From contig CAVSDD010000005.1 in the NCBI GenBank assembly GCA_963726795.1, positions 62,001 to 126,000 on the forward strand: a DNA stretch of 64,000 nt, in the 5' to 3' direction. Within the stretch, counting starts at the first letter, position 1. Every line of letters begins with the position of its first letter. The notes beneath the pieces were generated by a model that had not been told where the DNA came from, did not search any database, and worked only from the letters and a program-made list of their open reading frames with translations. Of the stretch, positions 18,237-27,389 are shown piece after piece. The position numbers and the translations under genes were made by a program. Source of the stretch: Hyphomicrobium_A sp963726795. GTDB lineage: Bacteria; Pseudomonadota; Alphaproteobacteria; Rhizobiales; Hyphomicrobiaceae.

Positions 18237-18898
18237 AGCGGGCGTTTGCGGCCGGCATGAGGGGGCTTGTGCCGGCCGTCAGGCGCCCTCGCGGGTGGCC
18301 AATTAAGCACCGAGTTACGAACCGAGTTGTTACGCACTGAGTTCTACGCTGGCGCCTCCCCCGGCGTCTTTTTTCCCCCGCGAAGCGAGCTCGACGCGCG
18401 AACTAATCCCCGCGCGTCGAGACGCGTGTACGCTAAGCACATCCCTGCCCGACGAAGGGACGCGACAAGCTTGAGCGTCTGACGCGGGGCGGGAACGGTC
18501 CCGGATGAGCCGTCGTTGCGTTCCGTTGCGCGCGCCGGTGCAGGCAGCTTCGCCCTATTCCGGGTCGTGCGACCGAGGCTACGCGTGACGGCAACGAAGC
18601 GCGTGGACGCCCTTCCGCAGCGGCCGCTGCTCACAATTACGAGAACGGCAGCCGCCGGCGGCTCCGGGACGATGGCCTGCAAAGCAGGTTGGAGCCCAAG
18701 CCCGCTGCGGTCGTGTCCGCACCCTCGGCCATGAGAGATCCGTGCGCGGGCGCTGTAGCGGTGCCCTAAAAAGTCGCGACAGGATCGCAGCGCTTGGCGC
18801 CCGCGCTCCCTTCGCTTGACGCAAACCCTCGGGTTCGCCCCCGCGAGGCGCCGACGCGTGCGCAAAGCGCACGCGTCACGCGACGTGTGTGGAAGAAA
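18237..18898. other. gene-poor stretch with one EcfG-type promoter match
   Basis: No supported coding sequence. It contains an exact GGAAC-N17-CGTT (18492-18517, plus strand), but no credible gene follows it on that strand. It may be a chance match, or may drive a small RNA that I cannot recognise. Confidence 0.4.
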
Positions 18899-19507
18899 TC
18901 AGCCCGCGAACACGTGGCTTGCGACGATGATGGTGGAGGCCAGCACCATGGCGCCGCAGAACAGCCAGGCCCGCAGCGTCACCTTGCGCTCGACGCGGTC
19001 GGCGTTGGCACGGTGCTGCTCGAGCTCGGCGAGCTTGCGGCTCACCGCTTCGAAGCTGTTGTAGGCGTGATAGTCGCCACCGGCGCGCGGCTCGATGCGG
19101 TCGAGCCTGGCCTTCAAGTCGCGGCAGACGCGCAGGGTCTCGTCGAACTTCGTTTCGCGCGCGCGCCGCTCGTTGTCTTGGAAGGCGTGCCAGCGATGGT
19201 CCTGCGAGGCGGTGTCCTGCAGCGCGCCCACCTTGTTGGCGAGATCGCTGACGTCACGCGCCAAGAGCCGGATCGACGCCTGCATCTGCTCGATCTTGGT
19301 CGCGGTTTCCACGACGTAGTTGTCGCGTGCGATGAGCTGTACCGCCGGGGCGCTGTCGAGGCGGACCAGCGGAGCGCTTCGTTCCCCCACACCTCGCGAC
19401 AGAAGCTGGGCAGTTCCCGTGTAATCCCGATCCCCGGTCCTAAGACCGGTCCGTCCCCTATCCAACCCGGACACAACGTCACCTCGACTGAACTTGTGCT
19501 GCACCAA
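18899..19507 (-). CDS. hypothetical coiled-coil protein with C-terminal membrane anchor
   Basis: Up to 202 aa. From about residue 65 the sequence is alpha-helical and coiled-coil-like (VETATKIEQMQASIRLLARD and on), and it ends in one hydrophobic helix (AWLFCGAMVLASTIIVASHV), so it is probably tail-anchored in the inner membrane. The first ~60 residues look non-coding. A GTG at 19312 (residue 66) is an alternative start, though without a clear ribosome binding site. No family is recognised. Confidence 0.5.
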   Translation of the reverse strand: MVQHKFSRGDVVSGLDRGRTGLRTGDRDYTGTAQLLSRGVGERSAPLVRLDSAPAVQLIARDNYVVETATKIEQMQASIRLLARDVSDLANKVGALQDTASQDHRWHAFQDNERRARETKFDETLRVCRDLKARLDRIEPRAGGDYHAYNSFEAVSRKLAELEQHRANADRVERKVTLRAWLFCGAMVLASTIIVASHVFAG

Positions 19508-19774
19508 ACGCGCGACAAATGCGGACGACGAAAACGTAGATACCGATACGTGCGCGTCGAGATGCTAGCCAACGAGACGCACGTCTTCCGACCGCGGAAT
19601 GGCTGCCTCGCGAAGCGTCGTCGACGCCGCGCGGCGGTGGCTATCCGCAGTGAAAGTCTCAAGATTTCTCTTGGGCTTCGGTGTCGAGAATATAACTCAG
19701 CGCCAGGACGTTGGCTAGCGGCTCCATTGCGCAATCCGCAACATTGGTTGATCGAGACGCGCTTTTTTTTGAGC

Positions 19775-20767
19775 TCAGCTGCTCGCGCCGTCGATCGCTC
19801 GCATCGCCTGCTGATGGTAGCGCGGGCCGGCCGCGGCACCGACCGGAAAGGCCGCATCGATGCGCGCCAGGTCGGCTTTCGAAAGGCTCACCGCGAGTGC
19901 ATCCATGTTCTCGGCGACGTACTTGGGCCGCTTCGTGCCCGGGATCGGCACGATGTCGTCGCCCTGCACCAGCACCCAGGCCAGCGCCAGCTGCGCCGGA
20001 GTGCAGCTCTTGTCTTTCGCCATCTCCGCGATGGTCGCGACGAGATCGAGGTTTTTCTGAAAGTTTTCCCCCTGAAAGCGGGGCGAATTGCGCCGGTAAT
20101 CGCCGGCCTCGAGGTCGTCCAGGGATTTGATCTGGCCGGTGAGGAAGCCGCGACCCAGCGGGCTGTAGGCGACGAAGCCGATGCCGAGCTCGCGGACGGT
20201 TGGCAGGATCTCGTCCTCGGGCTCGCGGCTCCAGAGCGAATACTCGGTCTGCAGCGCGGCGATCGGGTGGACCTTGTGCGCACGGCGGATGGTGTCGGGC
20301 GCCGCCTCCGACAGCCCGAGGTGGCGCACCTTGCCGGCCTTCACCAGCTCGGCCATCGCGCCGACCGTGTCCTCGATCGGCGTCTTGGGGTCGACGCGGT
20401 GCTGGTAGTAGAGGTCGATCACGTCGACGCCCGAGCCGCTTGAGGCTCGCGTCGCAGCACTGGCGCACGTAGTCGGGCTTGCCGTTGACGCCGAGGAACG
20501 CGCCGTCGCGGTCCGCGCACGTTGCCGAACTTGGTCGCGAGCACGACCTTATCGCGCCGGTCCTGGATGGCGCGGCCGACCAGCTCCTCGTTGCGGCCCG
20601 TGCCGTACATGTCGGCGGTGTCGAGGAAGTTGACGCCCGAGCTCGAGCGCGCGGTGGATGGTGGCGATCGATTCGGCCTCGCCGCCGCCGACGTAGAATT
20701 CGGACATGCCCATGCAGCCGAGGCCGAGCGCGGAAACTCTGAGCTTGCCGAGATTGCGATATTGCAT
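19775..20767 (-). pseudogene. aldo/keto reductase with three +1 frameshifts
   Basis: Reading across three frames gives a complete AKR: MQYRNLGKLRVSALGLGCMG, then GVNFLDTADMYGTGRNEELVG (catalytic Asp and Tyr), VVLATKFG (Lys), VDVIDLYYQHRVDP (His), and the C-terminal ALAWVLVQGDDIVPIPGTK cofactor region. Breaks lie near 20640 (CTCGGGCGTC for CTCGGCGTC), 20515 (CGCGGACCG for CGCGACCG) and 20430 (again CTCGGGCGTC). Each is one surplus G, and no other damage is seen, so the gene may be intact in the organism. The predicted protein is an NADPH-dependent carbonyl reductase of the plant-auxin-induced/YakC group. Confidence 0.75.
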
Positions 20768-20875
20768 GGCGTGTCTCCGGGTTGGGTGCGCGGGGCGGCG
20801 CGGTTTTGTGGGGGGTGCTTTGAAGGTGGAGCGTCAGGGGCCGGCGTCAAGGTGCGCCGAGGAAGCAGCGGCGGA

Positions 20876-21961
20876 TCAGCCGCATTGCCCGCGGTGGCGC
20901 AGGTACTGGTCGGCCAGCACGATTGCCATCATCGCTTCCCCGATCGGCACCGCGCGGATGCCGACGCAAGGGTCATGGCGGCCCTTGGTGATGATGTCGG
21001 TGTCGTTGCCGTTCTGGTCGATGGTCTTGCGCGGGGTGAGAATGGAGGAGGTCGGCTTCACGGCAAAGCGGCACACGATCGGCTGTCCGGTCGAGATGCC
21101 GCCCAGGATGCCGCCGGCGTGGTTGGTCAGGAAGCGCGCTTCCCCATCGGAGCCCATGCGGATTTCATCCGCGTTCTCCTCGCCCGTCAGTTCGGCCGCG
21201 TCCATGCCGGCGCCGATCTCGACGCCCTTGACGGCATTGATGCTCATCATGGCGGAGGCGAGCTCCTGGTCGAGCTTGGCATAGATGGGCGCGCCCCAGC
21301 CGGCCGGCACGTTGTCCGCCACGACCTCGATGACGGCGCCGATCGAGGAGCCCGACTTGCGCACGCGGTCGAGATACTCGGTCCAGGCGACGGCACTCGC
21401 CGCATCCGGGCAGAAGAAGGGGTTGGCGTCGACGGCGTCCCAGTCCCACAGCGAGCGGTCGACCTTGAGCGCGCCGACCTGAACGAGCGCGCCGCGGATC
21501 TGCACGCCGGGCAAGACCTTGCGCGCGATCGCGCCGGCGGCAACGCGAGCTGCCGTCTCGCGCGCGGAGGAACGTCCCCCGCCGCGGTAGTCGCGAATGC
21601 CGTACTTCTTCCAGTAGGTGTAGTCGGCGTGCCCGGGGCGGAACTTGTCCTTGATGTCGCTGTAGTCCTTGGAGCGCTGATCGACGTTAGAGATGAAGAG
21701 CGATATCGGCGCGCCGGTCGTGACCTGCTGGCCATCGGCGTCGGGAAACACGCCCGACAGGATCTCGACGGTATCGGGCTCCTGGCGCTGGGTGGTGAAG
21801 CGGGATTGGCCCGGACGCCGCTTGTCGAGGTACTTCTGGATGTCGGGGGTCGCGAGCGCGATGCCGGGCGGGCAGCCGTCGACGATGCAGCCGATCGCCG
21901 GTCCGTGACTTTCGCCCCAGGTGGTGACGCGGAAAAGATGGCCGAAGGTGTTGTGCGACAT
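20876..21961 (-). CDS. aroC: chorismate synthase
   Basis: 361 aa; forms chorismate from EPSP using reduced FMN, the last shikimate-pathway step. The family signatures GESHGPAIGCIVDGCPPG, the RPGHADYTYWKKYG motif and RGGGRSSARETAARVAAGA are present. The frame is open far upstream (to 22576), but MSHNTFGHLFRVTTWGESHG is the family N-terminus, so ATG 21961 is used. Confidence 0.97.
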   Translation of the reverse strand: MSHNTFGHLFRVTTWGESHGPAIGCIVDGCPPGIALATPDIQKYLDKRRPGQSRFTTQRQEPDTVEILSGVFPDADGQQVTTGAPISLFISNVDQRSKDYSDIKDKFRPGHADYTYWKKYGIRDYRGGGRSSARETAARVAAGAIARKVLPGVQIRGALVQVGALKVDRSLWDWDAVDANPFFCPDAASAVAWTEYLDRVRKSGSSIGAVIEVVADNVPAGWGAPIYAKLDQELASAMMSINAVKGVEIGAGMDAAELTGEENADEIRMGSDGEARFLTNHAGGILGGISTGQPIVCRFAVKPTSSILTPRKTIDQNGNDTDIITKGRHDPCVGIRAVPIGEAMMAIVLADQYLRHRGQCG

Positions 21962-22566
21962 CAGCGGTTCTGGAGCTTTGCCTTGGTAAGCGTTGCGATC
22001 GGTGTCGGTCGCGGCCAGGGACGCGTCAATGACGCCCAAAGTTGCGCTCAGACATTCGTGCAAAGTGGCGTTTGCAACCCGGGCCTCGGTAGGTGCGTGG
22101 CCAGTCTTAGGAGTGCCGACCCGCGCCCGCAAGTGCCTCGCTGGCCGACATGCCTCGTGACATGCCTCGTGACAGGCCGCCGCGACGCAGTTTATGTGGG
22201 AGGAAGTACCGCGTCGCAGAGCGCGACACTTGCAAGGAGATGCGGGACGCCGTCGCCCAGGCTCCCGAGCAACACCGCCTCTGGGCGGAGAACCGCCGGT
22301 CGCCGCCAGGCCAAGCCTCGGCACCAAAGGGTTCAGCAAAACGTTTCCGGGCGTTACCAGTCGCGCCGAGCAGTAGAGCGTCACGGGACGATCTCGCGAT
22401 CGTGCCCGAACATGCGCCGCTCCCCGCCGGACTGAGCAACCGACGTCGAGCGGTAATAGCCTACGGAAGAGCCGGAGCCGCCGCTGCTTCGGCTCTTCTG
22501 CTGCCAGAGTGCTTCCGGAAAAGTGGGAACCGGTTTTCCGATGAGAAGCACGATAAAACAAAGATG
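21962..22566. other. intergenic stretch upstream of aroC
   Basis: About 600 bp without a supported gene between aroC and the histidine phosphatase gene. It contains a short direct duplication (CATGCCTCGTGA twice, near 22148-22172) and the palindromic repeat listed separately. Confidence 0.5.
22511..22560. repeat. Rhizobiales intergenic palindrome (CGGAAAA...TTTTCCG)
   Basis: Inverted 7-bp arms CGGAAAA (22516-22522) and TTTTCCG (22534-22540) around GTGGGAACCGG, followed by ATGAGAAGCACG. From general knowledge, the core TCCGGAAAAGTGGGAACCGG with its TTTTCCG arm recurs between genes of many Rhizobiales genomes. Its function is unknown. Confidence 0.6.
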
Positions 22567-23187
22567 CTAGAGCCACTCGACGCCGTCGCGGCGCAGGATG
22601 AGCACGCGATCTTGCGGCACTTCAAGCAGCGGCACCGTCGCAAGCTCAATCCCGAGAATGTTGCCGCGTAATACCCGGCTTACGCCGCCATGCGATACTG
22701 CAACCGTATCGCGCTCGATCTCGGCGAGCCACGGAACTATGCGACCCATGAGCGCCTCATAGCTTTCACCTCCCGGCGGGCACCAGCGGTAGGGATCGCG
22801 CCGGCGCGCGGAGAGGCCCTCGGCGTCGACTTCGGGCAAGTCGGCAGCGAGCGTGCCCTGCCAGCGGCCGTAATGGGCCTCCTTCAGGCGGTCATCGATG
22901 CGAAAGGCATCAGGCTCGAGCCCAAGCGCGTCGCGCACGATCGCCATGGATTCGCGGGCGCGCGTAAGCGGGCTTGCGACGAAATCGGAATTGGCGATCT
23001 GCGGCAGGAGGAAGCGGAGCGCGGCGCCGTTGCGATGCGCCTGCATGCGGCCTTTGTCGTTCAGGGGAATGTCGGCCTGGCCCTGGTAGCGGGCCTCTGC
23101 ATTCCAGTCGGTCTCGCCGTGGCGCACGAAGTAGATCGTCGGGCCCGCGCGCAAGGCGCACGCGACGTTGAGGCCCGCCTCACCCAT
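22567..23187 (-). CDS. histidine phosphatase family protein (phosphoglycerate mutase-like)
   Basis: 206 aa. The catalytic RHG motif is in IYFVRHGETDWNAEARYQGQ, with SPLTRARES, the acid/base region LKEAHYGRWQG and the second catalytic His in VAVSHGGVSRVLRG. Substrate unknown; members include phosphoglycerate mutases and small-molecule phosphatases. The ATG at 23187 overlaps the end of fabI by 8 bp, so the pair is translationally linked. Confidence 0.88.
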   Translation of the reverse strand: MGEAGLNVACALRAGPTIYFVRHGETDWNAEARYQGQADIPLNDKGRMQAHRNGAALRFLLPQIANSDFVASPLTRARESMAIVRDALGLEPDAFRIDDRLKEAHYGRWQGTLAADLPEVDAEGLSARRRDPYRWCPPGGESYEALMGRIVPWLAEIERDTVAVSHGGVSRVLRGNILGIELATVPLLEVPQDRVLILRRDGVEWL

Positions 23188-24031
23188 CCTCGCCCTTCAT
23201 CACGGATATGTCGGGCGCGTCCTCGTTCTTCATGCCCTGCACGTGGTAGCCGGCATCGACGTGGTGCACCTCGCCGGTTACCCCGCGCGACAGGTCGGAG
23301 AGGAGATAGAGGCCCGCGGCGCCCACCTCCTCGATCGTCACCGTGCGGCGCAGAGGAGAATTGTACTCGTTCCAGCGCAGGATATAGCGGAAGTCGGCGA
23401 TGCCCGAGGCGGCGAGCGTCTTGATGGGACCGGCGGAGATCGCGTTGACGCGGATGTTGTTCTTGCCGAGGTCGGCGGCGAGGTAGCGGACGGAAGCCTC
23501 GAGCGCTGCCTTGGCGACGCCCATGACATTGTAATGCGGCATCACCTTCTCGGCGCCGTAATAGGTGAGCGTCAACATCGACCCCCCGGTCGGCATCAGG
23601 CGCTCGGCGCGCGCGGCAAGCGCGGTGAAGGAGTAGCAGGAGACGAGCATCGTCTGGGTGAAGTTCTTCTCGCTCGTATCGACATAGCGCCCGTCGAGCT
23701 CGTTCTTGTCGGAGAAGGCGATCGCGTGCACGAGGAAGTCGAGCTTGCCCCAGGTGCGTTTCAGCTCCGCAAAGGTGGCGTCCATCGATGCAGGATCGGT
23801 GACGTCGCACGGCAGCACGAGCTTGGAGCCGAGCTCCTCGGCGAGGGGGCCCACTCGCTTCTTGATGGCCTCCCCCTGGTACGTGAAGGCGACCTCGGCG
23901 CCTTGCGCGGCGGCGGCCTTGGCGATGCCCCAGGCGATGGAGCGATTGTTCGCCACGCCCATGATGAGGCCCCTCTTGCCAGCCATCAGGTTGCCCTTGG
24001 CAACCCCTGAACTCGGCACCGGCTCCAACAT
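23180..24031 (-). CDS. fabI: enoyl-[acyl-carrier-protein] reductase (NADH), FabI type
   Basis: 283 aa; last reduction in the fatty-acid elongation cycle. Short-chain dehydrogenase fold with the FabI nucleotide motif GVANNRSIAWGIAKA, and catalytic Tyr/Lys in YNVMGVAKAALE (Y-x6-K spacing typical of FabI). I use the ATG at 24031, which follows AGGGAAAGG; Met16 (23986) is an alternative. Confidence 0.96.
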   Translation of the reverse strand: MLEPVPSSGVAKGNLMAGKRGLIMGVANNRSIAWGIAKAAAAQGAEVAFTYQGEAIKKRVGPLAEELGSKLVLPCDVTDPASMDATFAELKRTWGKLDFLVHAIAFSDKNELDGRYVDTSEKNFTQTMLVSCYSFTALAARAERLMPTGGSMLTLTYYGAEKVMPHYNVMGVAKAALEASVRYLAADLGKNNIRVNAISAGPIKTLAASGIADFRYILRWNEYNSPLRRTVTIEEVGAAGLYLLSDLSRGVTGEVHHVDAGYHVQGMKNEDAPDISVMKGEDG

Positions 24032-24146
24032 GTCGACCTTTCCCTACGTTTGCGCGCGCATCCTACACAAAAGGGCCAGTCGGTCCAGATGGCGTGCGCG
24101 CGTCGTGATGGCAGAGAGGGTCGGATGCTTAAGATCGGGCGGCTGG

Positions 24147-24571
24147 TCAGCCTTCGAGCCGCCAGCGGCCGCTCGCCATCCGGCAGGCAATGCCTTCCAT
24201 CTTGCTGGAGCGCTTGCCCGTCGTCATCAGCACCGTGAGATGGCGGCAGACTTGGCCCGAGGGGTCCTTGAACGAGACGGTCGGGTGTATGATTCCAGAC
24301 AGGCGTCCATGCCAGCGCTTCCACACGTAGGTCGAGCCGTCGCCCACCTCGGAGAGCGCGTACTGGATGCGCTCGAGCGCTGCGACCTCGTCGCGCGCAT
24401 CGAGCTGGTCGACAGGCGCAATCGCGTCGGCGCCCGGGGGGAGCGCTCGACGCGGGTCTGCCAGGTGTCGCCGGCAACGGCCAGCGGCGATCCGAGCAGG
24501 ATCTGGCTGATGAGGAGAATGGCGGTGATGACAACCGCAACAAGGGTCACTAAGGAGGGATGCGCACTCAT
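24147..24571 (-). CDS. surface-antigen-like lipoprotein/secreted protein, frameshifted
   Basis: Two frames join into one ~140-aa protein. The N-terminus MSAHPSLVTLVAVVITAILL gives a signal/anchor helix and reads to DTWQTRVERS. After the G-run at 24436-24441 (a C-run on the coding strand) the next frame gives GADAIAPVDQLDARDEVAAL, and later the pattern YVWKRWHGRLSGIIHP and GQVCRHLTV that resembles the 17-kDa surface antigen (RT0821/Lpp0805) family. One missing base in the homopolymer explains the break, so the gene is probably intact. The protein is likely in the outer membrane or periplasm; its function is unknown. Confidence 0.6.
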
Positions 24572-24715
24572 GACGACGCTCACTCGGGATGCTGACGCTA
24601 CGTTCGCCACTTCGGCTACGCTTCAACCTCAGTATGCCCGCGCTTGGTTAAGGTCGGCTGAAGACGCGTGCCAGATGTCCCGCCAAAGGCCGTCAATTAA
24701 CGAGGACTTTACGCA

Positions 24716-25369
24716 TTGAGCCCGACCGAGCCGAGCATGCCCGCGGCGCCCGAGCCCGGTGACTTCGCTGATGCGGGCGAGCCGTTCGGGCTGTTTGCAA
24801 GCTGGCTGAAGGACGCCGAGAAGCACGAGCCCAACGACCCCAACGCGATGGCGCTCGCAACCGTCGACACGGCCGGATACCCGAACGTGCGGATGGTGCT
24901 GTTGAAGGCGCTCGACCCGGCGGGGCACAAAAATCGCGGCTTCGTCTTCTATACGAACTTCGAAAGCGCCAAAGGCGAGGAACTGCTCGCCAGCCCGCGC
25001 GCGGCGCTCGATTTCCACTGGAAGAGCTTGCGTCGGCAGGTGCGCATCCGTGGTGACATCTCGCAGGTGACGGCTGCGGAAGCCGACGCCTACTTCGCGA
25101 GCCGGCCTCGCGGCGCCCAGATCGGCGCATGGGCTTCCAAGCAATCGCGCCCGCTTGAGAGCCGCATGGCGCTCGAGAAGGCGGTGGCGCTGGCAGCGGC
25201 GCGGTTTCACGTCGGCAGCGTGCCGCGTCCCCCGCATTGGTCGGGGTTCCGCGTGACGCCGCTCGAGATCGAGTTCTGGCACGGCCGGCTATCGCGGCTG
25301 CACGAGCGCGTCGTCTTTCGCCGCGGCACGGCGGGAGAGGATTGGCGCAGGACGCGGCTCTACCCGTAA
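24716..25369 (+). CDS. pdxH: pyridoxamine 5'-phosphate oxidase
   Basis: 217 aa; oxidises PNP/PMP to pyridoxal phosphate with FMN. The FMN/PLP-binding stretch VRMVLLKALD, FYTNFESAKGEEL, RGAQIGAWASKQSRPL and the C-terminal signature WSGFRVTPLEIEFWHGRLSR with a terminal RRTRLYP are all present. The start is TTG at 24716 after GAGGA; Met7 (24734) is an alternative. Confidence 0.96.
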   Translation: MSPTEPSMPAAPEPGDFADAGEPFGLFASWLKDAEKHEPNDPNAMALATVDTAGYPNVRMVLLKALDPAGHKNRGFVFYTNFESAKGEELLASPRAALDFHWKSLRRQVRIRGDISQVTAAEADAYFASRPRGAQIGAWASKQSRPLESRMALEKAVALAAARFHVGSVPRPPHWSGFRVTPLEIEFWHGRLSRLHERVVFRRGTAGEDWRRTRLYP

Positions 25370-25450
25370 CGCTTGATCGTTTTTGTGGGCGGCCCCACGA
25401 TTTGGGCTGATTCTGGGCTATCTTGGCGCGGCGCAACGGAGGCTGGAAAC

Positions 25451-25552
25451 GTGCTGCCGAATACTTGCGATGGGTTGGGAGAGGAAATCCCCGCCGGTTC
25501 CGACTCGACTATGCTCTCGCGCGATCGCTCAGCGGGGCGCCGATTGGCATGA
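25451..25552 (+). CDS. possible 33-aa upstream ORF coupled to the DUF1499 gene
   Basis: A GTG start 8 bases after a strong GGAGG (25438-25442) opens a 33-codon frame. Its TGA overlaps the ATG of the next gene in the classic ATGA arrangement. The peptide (MLPNTCDGLGEE...) matches nothing I know. It may be a translational coupler for the downstream gene, which lacks a good ribosome binding site of its own. Confidence 0.3.
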   Translation: MLPNTCDGLGEEIPAGSDSTMLSRDRSAGRRLA

Positions 25553-26412
25553 GGCCGCCTCCTCCCCTTGGTCCGTCATTTTTCGCGCGCTGGACGAGCC
25601 GCATCGCGTTGTTCTCGGTCGGCCTGCTCGTGGTCACCGTTGCGCTGCACCGCTTGTTTTCGCTGCCGACGCCGATTGCGATCAATCTCGCCGCTGCGGT
25701 CTTTGCCGGTGCCGCGCTCTCCCTTATTTGTGCGGTCGCCGCCACGATCGGGATCTGGCGCACCGGGCGCCCCGGCACCTCGCGCATCGTGCTCGGCACG
25801 CTGGTCGCGCTGGGGTTACTTTTGTGGCCGCTCTACTTCCTACCCCAGTACGAGGGGCTGCCCGCCATCTACGATGTCACCACCGACACTGCCGATCCGC
25901 CGCCCTTCACCGCAGTCGTCAAACAGCGCGGCATCGGCGCCCACAGCGCCACTTATCCGGGCGCTGCATTCGCGACGGCGCAGGCCGCGGCCTATCCCGA
26001 TATCAAGACGATCGAGATCAACCGCTCGGTGGATGAGACCTATGAGCTCGTCGTCGATACGATCCAGCGCCTCAAAATGGATATCGTGTTTCAGCAGTCG
26101 CCCGAGCCCGAGGCTAATCGGCCGGGAATAATCGAATTCGTCGACCGCACGATGGTGCTCGGGCTCTACGACGACGTGGCGGTTCGCGTCAGCGGCAACG
26201 ACGAGGCGTCACGCATCGACGTCCGGTCGGCGTCGCGCTACGGCAGCCACGACCTTGGCCGCAACGCGCAGCGCATCCGCATGATCCTCAAGGAGATCGT
26301 GGTCCGCCTGGAATTGGTGCCGGTAGAGGCGAAGGCGGCGCCCGCCAAGGTCGAGCGCGACACTAAAGAGGAACAGCGGAGCAATCGGCGTCCGCGGCGT
26401 CGGCGCAATTGA
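25549..26412 (+). CDS. DUF1499-family membrane protein
   Basis: 287 aa from ATG 25549. Three hydrophobic helices at the N-terminus (ALFSVGLLVVTVALH, AAVFAGAALSLICAVAATIG, VLGTLVALGLLLWPLYFLP), then a soluble DUF1499 domain (TYELVVDTIQRLKMDIVFQQ, DDVAVRVSG, IDVRSASRYGSHDLGRNAQR). The tail is basic (RRPRRRRN). The function of the domain is not established. The frame is open upstream to a TTG at 25423, but the first 42 residues look non-coding. The 3' end overlaps the convergent MBL gene by 50 bp. Confidence 0.8.
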   Translation: MRPPPPLGPSFFARWTSRIALFSVGLLVVTVALHRLFSLPTPIAINLAAAVFAGAALSLICAVAATIGIWRTGRPGTSRIVLGTLVALGLLLWPLYFLPQYEGLPAIYDVTTDTADPPPFTAVVKQRGIGAHSATYPGAAFATAQAAAYPDIKTIEINRSVDETYELVVDTIQRLKMDIVFQQSPEPEANRPGIIEFVDRTMVLGLYDDVAVRVSGNDEASRIDVRSASRYGSHDLGRNAQRIRMILKEIVVRLELVPVEAKAAPAKVERDTKEEQRSNRRPRRRRN

Positions 26413-27265
26413 CGAGCCCTCGCTCCTGCAGGTGCTCGATATGGGCACGCAGAGAGAGCATGGCGGCGCCGGCAATCTCCGCATCGAGGTCGCGATAGAT
26501 GACCGGAAGCAGCTTGCGGACCGTATCGGTGCCCTTGCGCAGGGCTTCGAGGATCGCCTGCTCGCGCCAGCGCCGGTGCAAAAGGTACGCCTTGACGACC
26601 CGGCGTGGCTCGATCACGCGGCCCCCGTGCCCCGGCAGCAGCATCTCGTCGTCGCGCTCCAGCAAGATCTCTAGCGAACGCAGGTAATCCGCCATGCGTC
26701 CCTCGGGCGGTGCCACCACCGATGTATTCCACGCCATGACATGATCCCCGGAGAAGACGAGCCGGCGGTCTTCCAATGCGAAGCACAAGTGATCCGGGGC
26801 ATGCCCAGGTGTGTGCAGCGCCGCGAGCTCCCAATCCGCGCCCGCGATGCGATCGCCGTGCTGAATGTGAACATCGGGCGAATAATCGGCGCTGATGTAT
26901 TCGGAGGCCGCTTGTGCATCCCCGGCGTCTGCGATGGCCGCGCGAGGGAAGCCGTACGTCTTGGCGCCCGTCGCCGCTTGCAGCGCGCGCACGCCCTCGA
27001 CGTGGTCGCGGTGCGCATGCGTCACGAGGATGTGGGTTATCCGCCGCTTGCCGGCAGCACTTAGGATGGCGCTGAGGTGGTTGCGATCGGCCGGTCCCGG
27101 GTCGATCACCGCCAGAGACTGCATGCCGACAAGGTACGTGTTGGTGCCCTTGAAGGTGAACGCGCTCGGATTATTGGCAACGAGGCGCGCGACGCCCGGC
27201 GCCAGCTCGGCCGGCACGCCGTAGGCAAACTGCATGTCGGTTTTGAACTTCAGGCCTTCGCTCAT
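26363..27265 (-). CDS. MBL-fold metallo-hydrolase (LACTB2-like)
   Basis: 300 aa from Met13 of the open frame (MSEGLKFKTDMQFAYG). Zn-binding motif THAHRDH at 82-88, then HTPGHAPDHLCF, FSGDHVMAW and LPGHGGRV complete the MBL metal ligands. The C-terminal helical part (EQAILEALRKGTDTVRKLL) is the winged-helix-like domain of the LACTB2/RNase-like branch. Substrate unknown. Confidence 0.87.
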   Translation of the reverse strand: MSEGLKFKTDMQFAYGVPAELAPGVARLVANNPSAFTFKGTNTYLVGMQSLAVIDPGPADRNHLSAILSAAGKRRITHILVTHAHRDHVEGVRALQAATGAKTYGFPRAAIADAGDAQAASEYISADYSPDVHIQHGDRIAGADWELAALHTPGHAPDHLCFALEDRRLVFSGDHVMAWNTSVVAPPEGRMADYLRSLEILLERDDEMLLPGHGGRVIEPRRVVKAYLLHRRWREQAILEALRKGTDTVRKLLPVIYRDLDAEIAGAAMLSLRAHIEHLQERGLVNCADAADADCSAVPL

Positions 27266-27389
27266 GACTGGGCTCGACACAGGGAGAGAGTGAGCGAGCA
27301 ACTACGCAAAAGGCCGACGGAGGCAACGATCCCAAACCTTGGACGTCGCCGTAGCCCGCCGCCGGCGGATGAAGCGCCGTGGAAAGTGA

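Noticed and set aside
18344..18872. Arg-rich frames on the minus strand upstream of the coiled-coil gene
   Set aside because: No start context, no hydrophobic core and strong Arg/Ala bias on several overlapping frames.
21962..22576. N-terminal extension of aroC to 22576
   Set aside because: The family N-terminus begins at the ATG at 21961; upstream residues are basic, non-conserved in character and cross an intergenic palindrome.
22150..22671. 173-codon plus-strand frame between aroC and the histidine phosphatase gene
   Set aside because: It runs through an intergenic repeat and overlaps the 3' end of a clear gene on the other strand; composition is random GC-rich.
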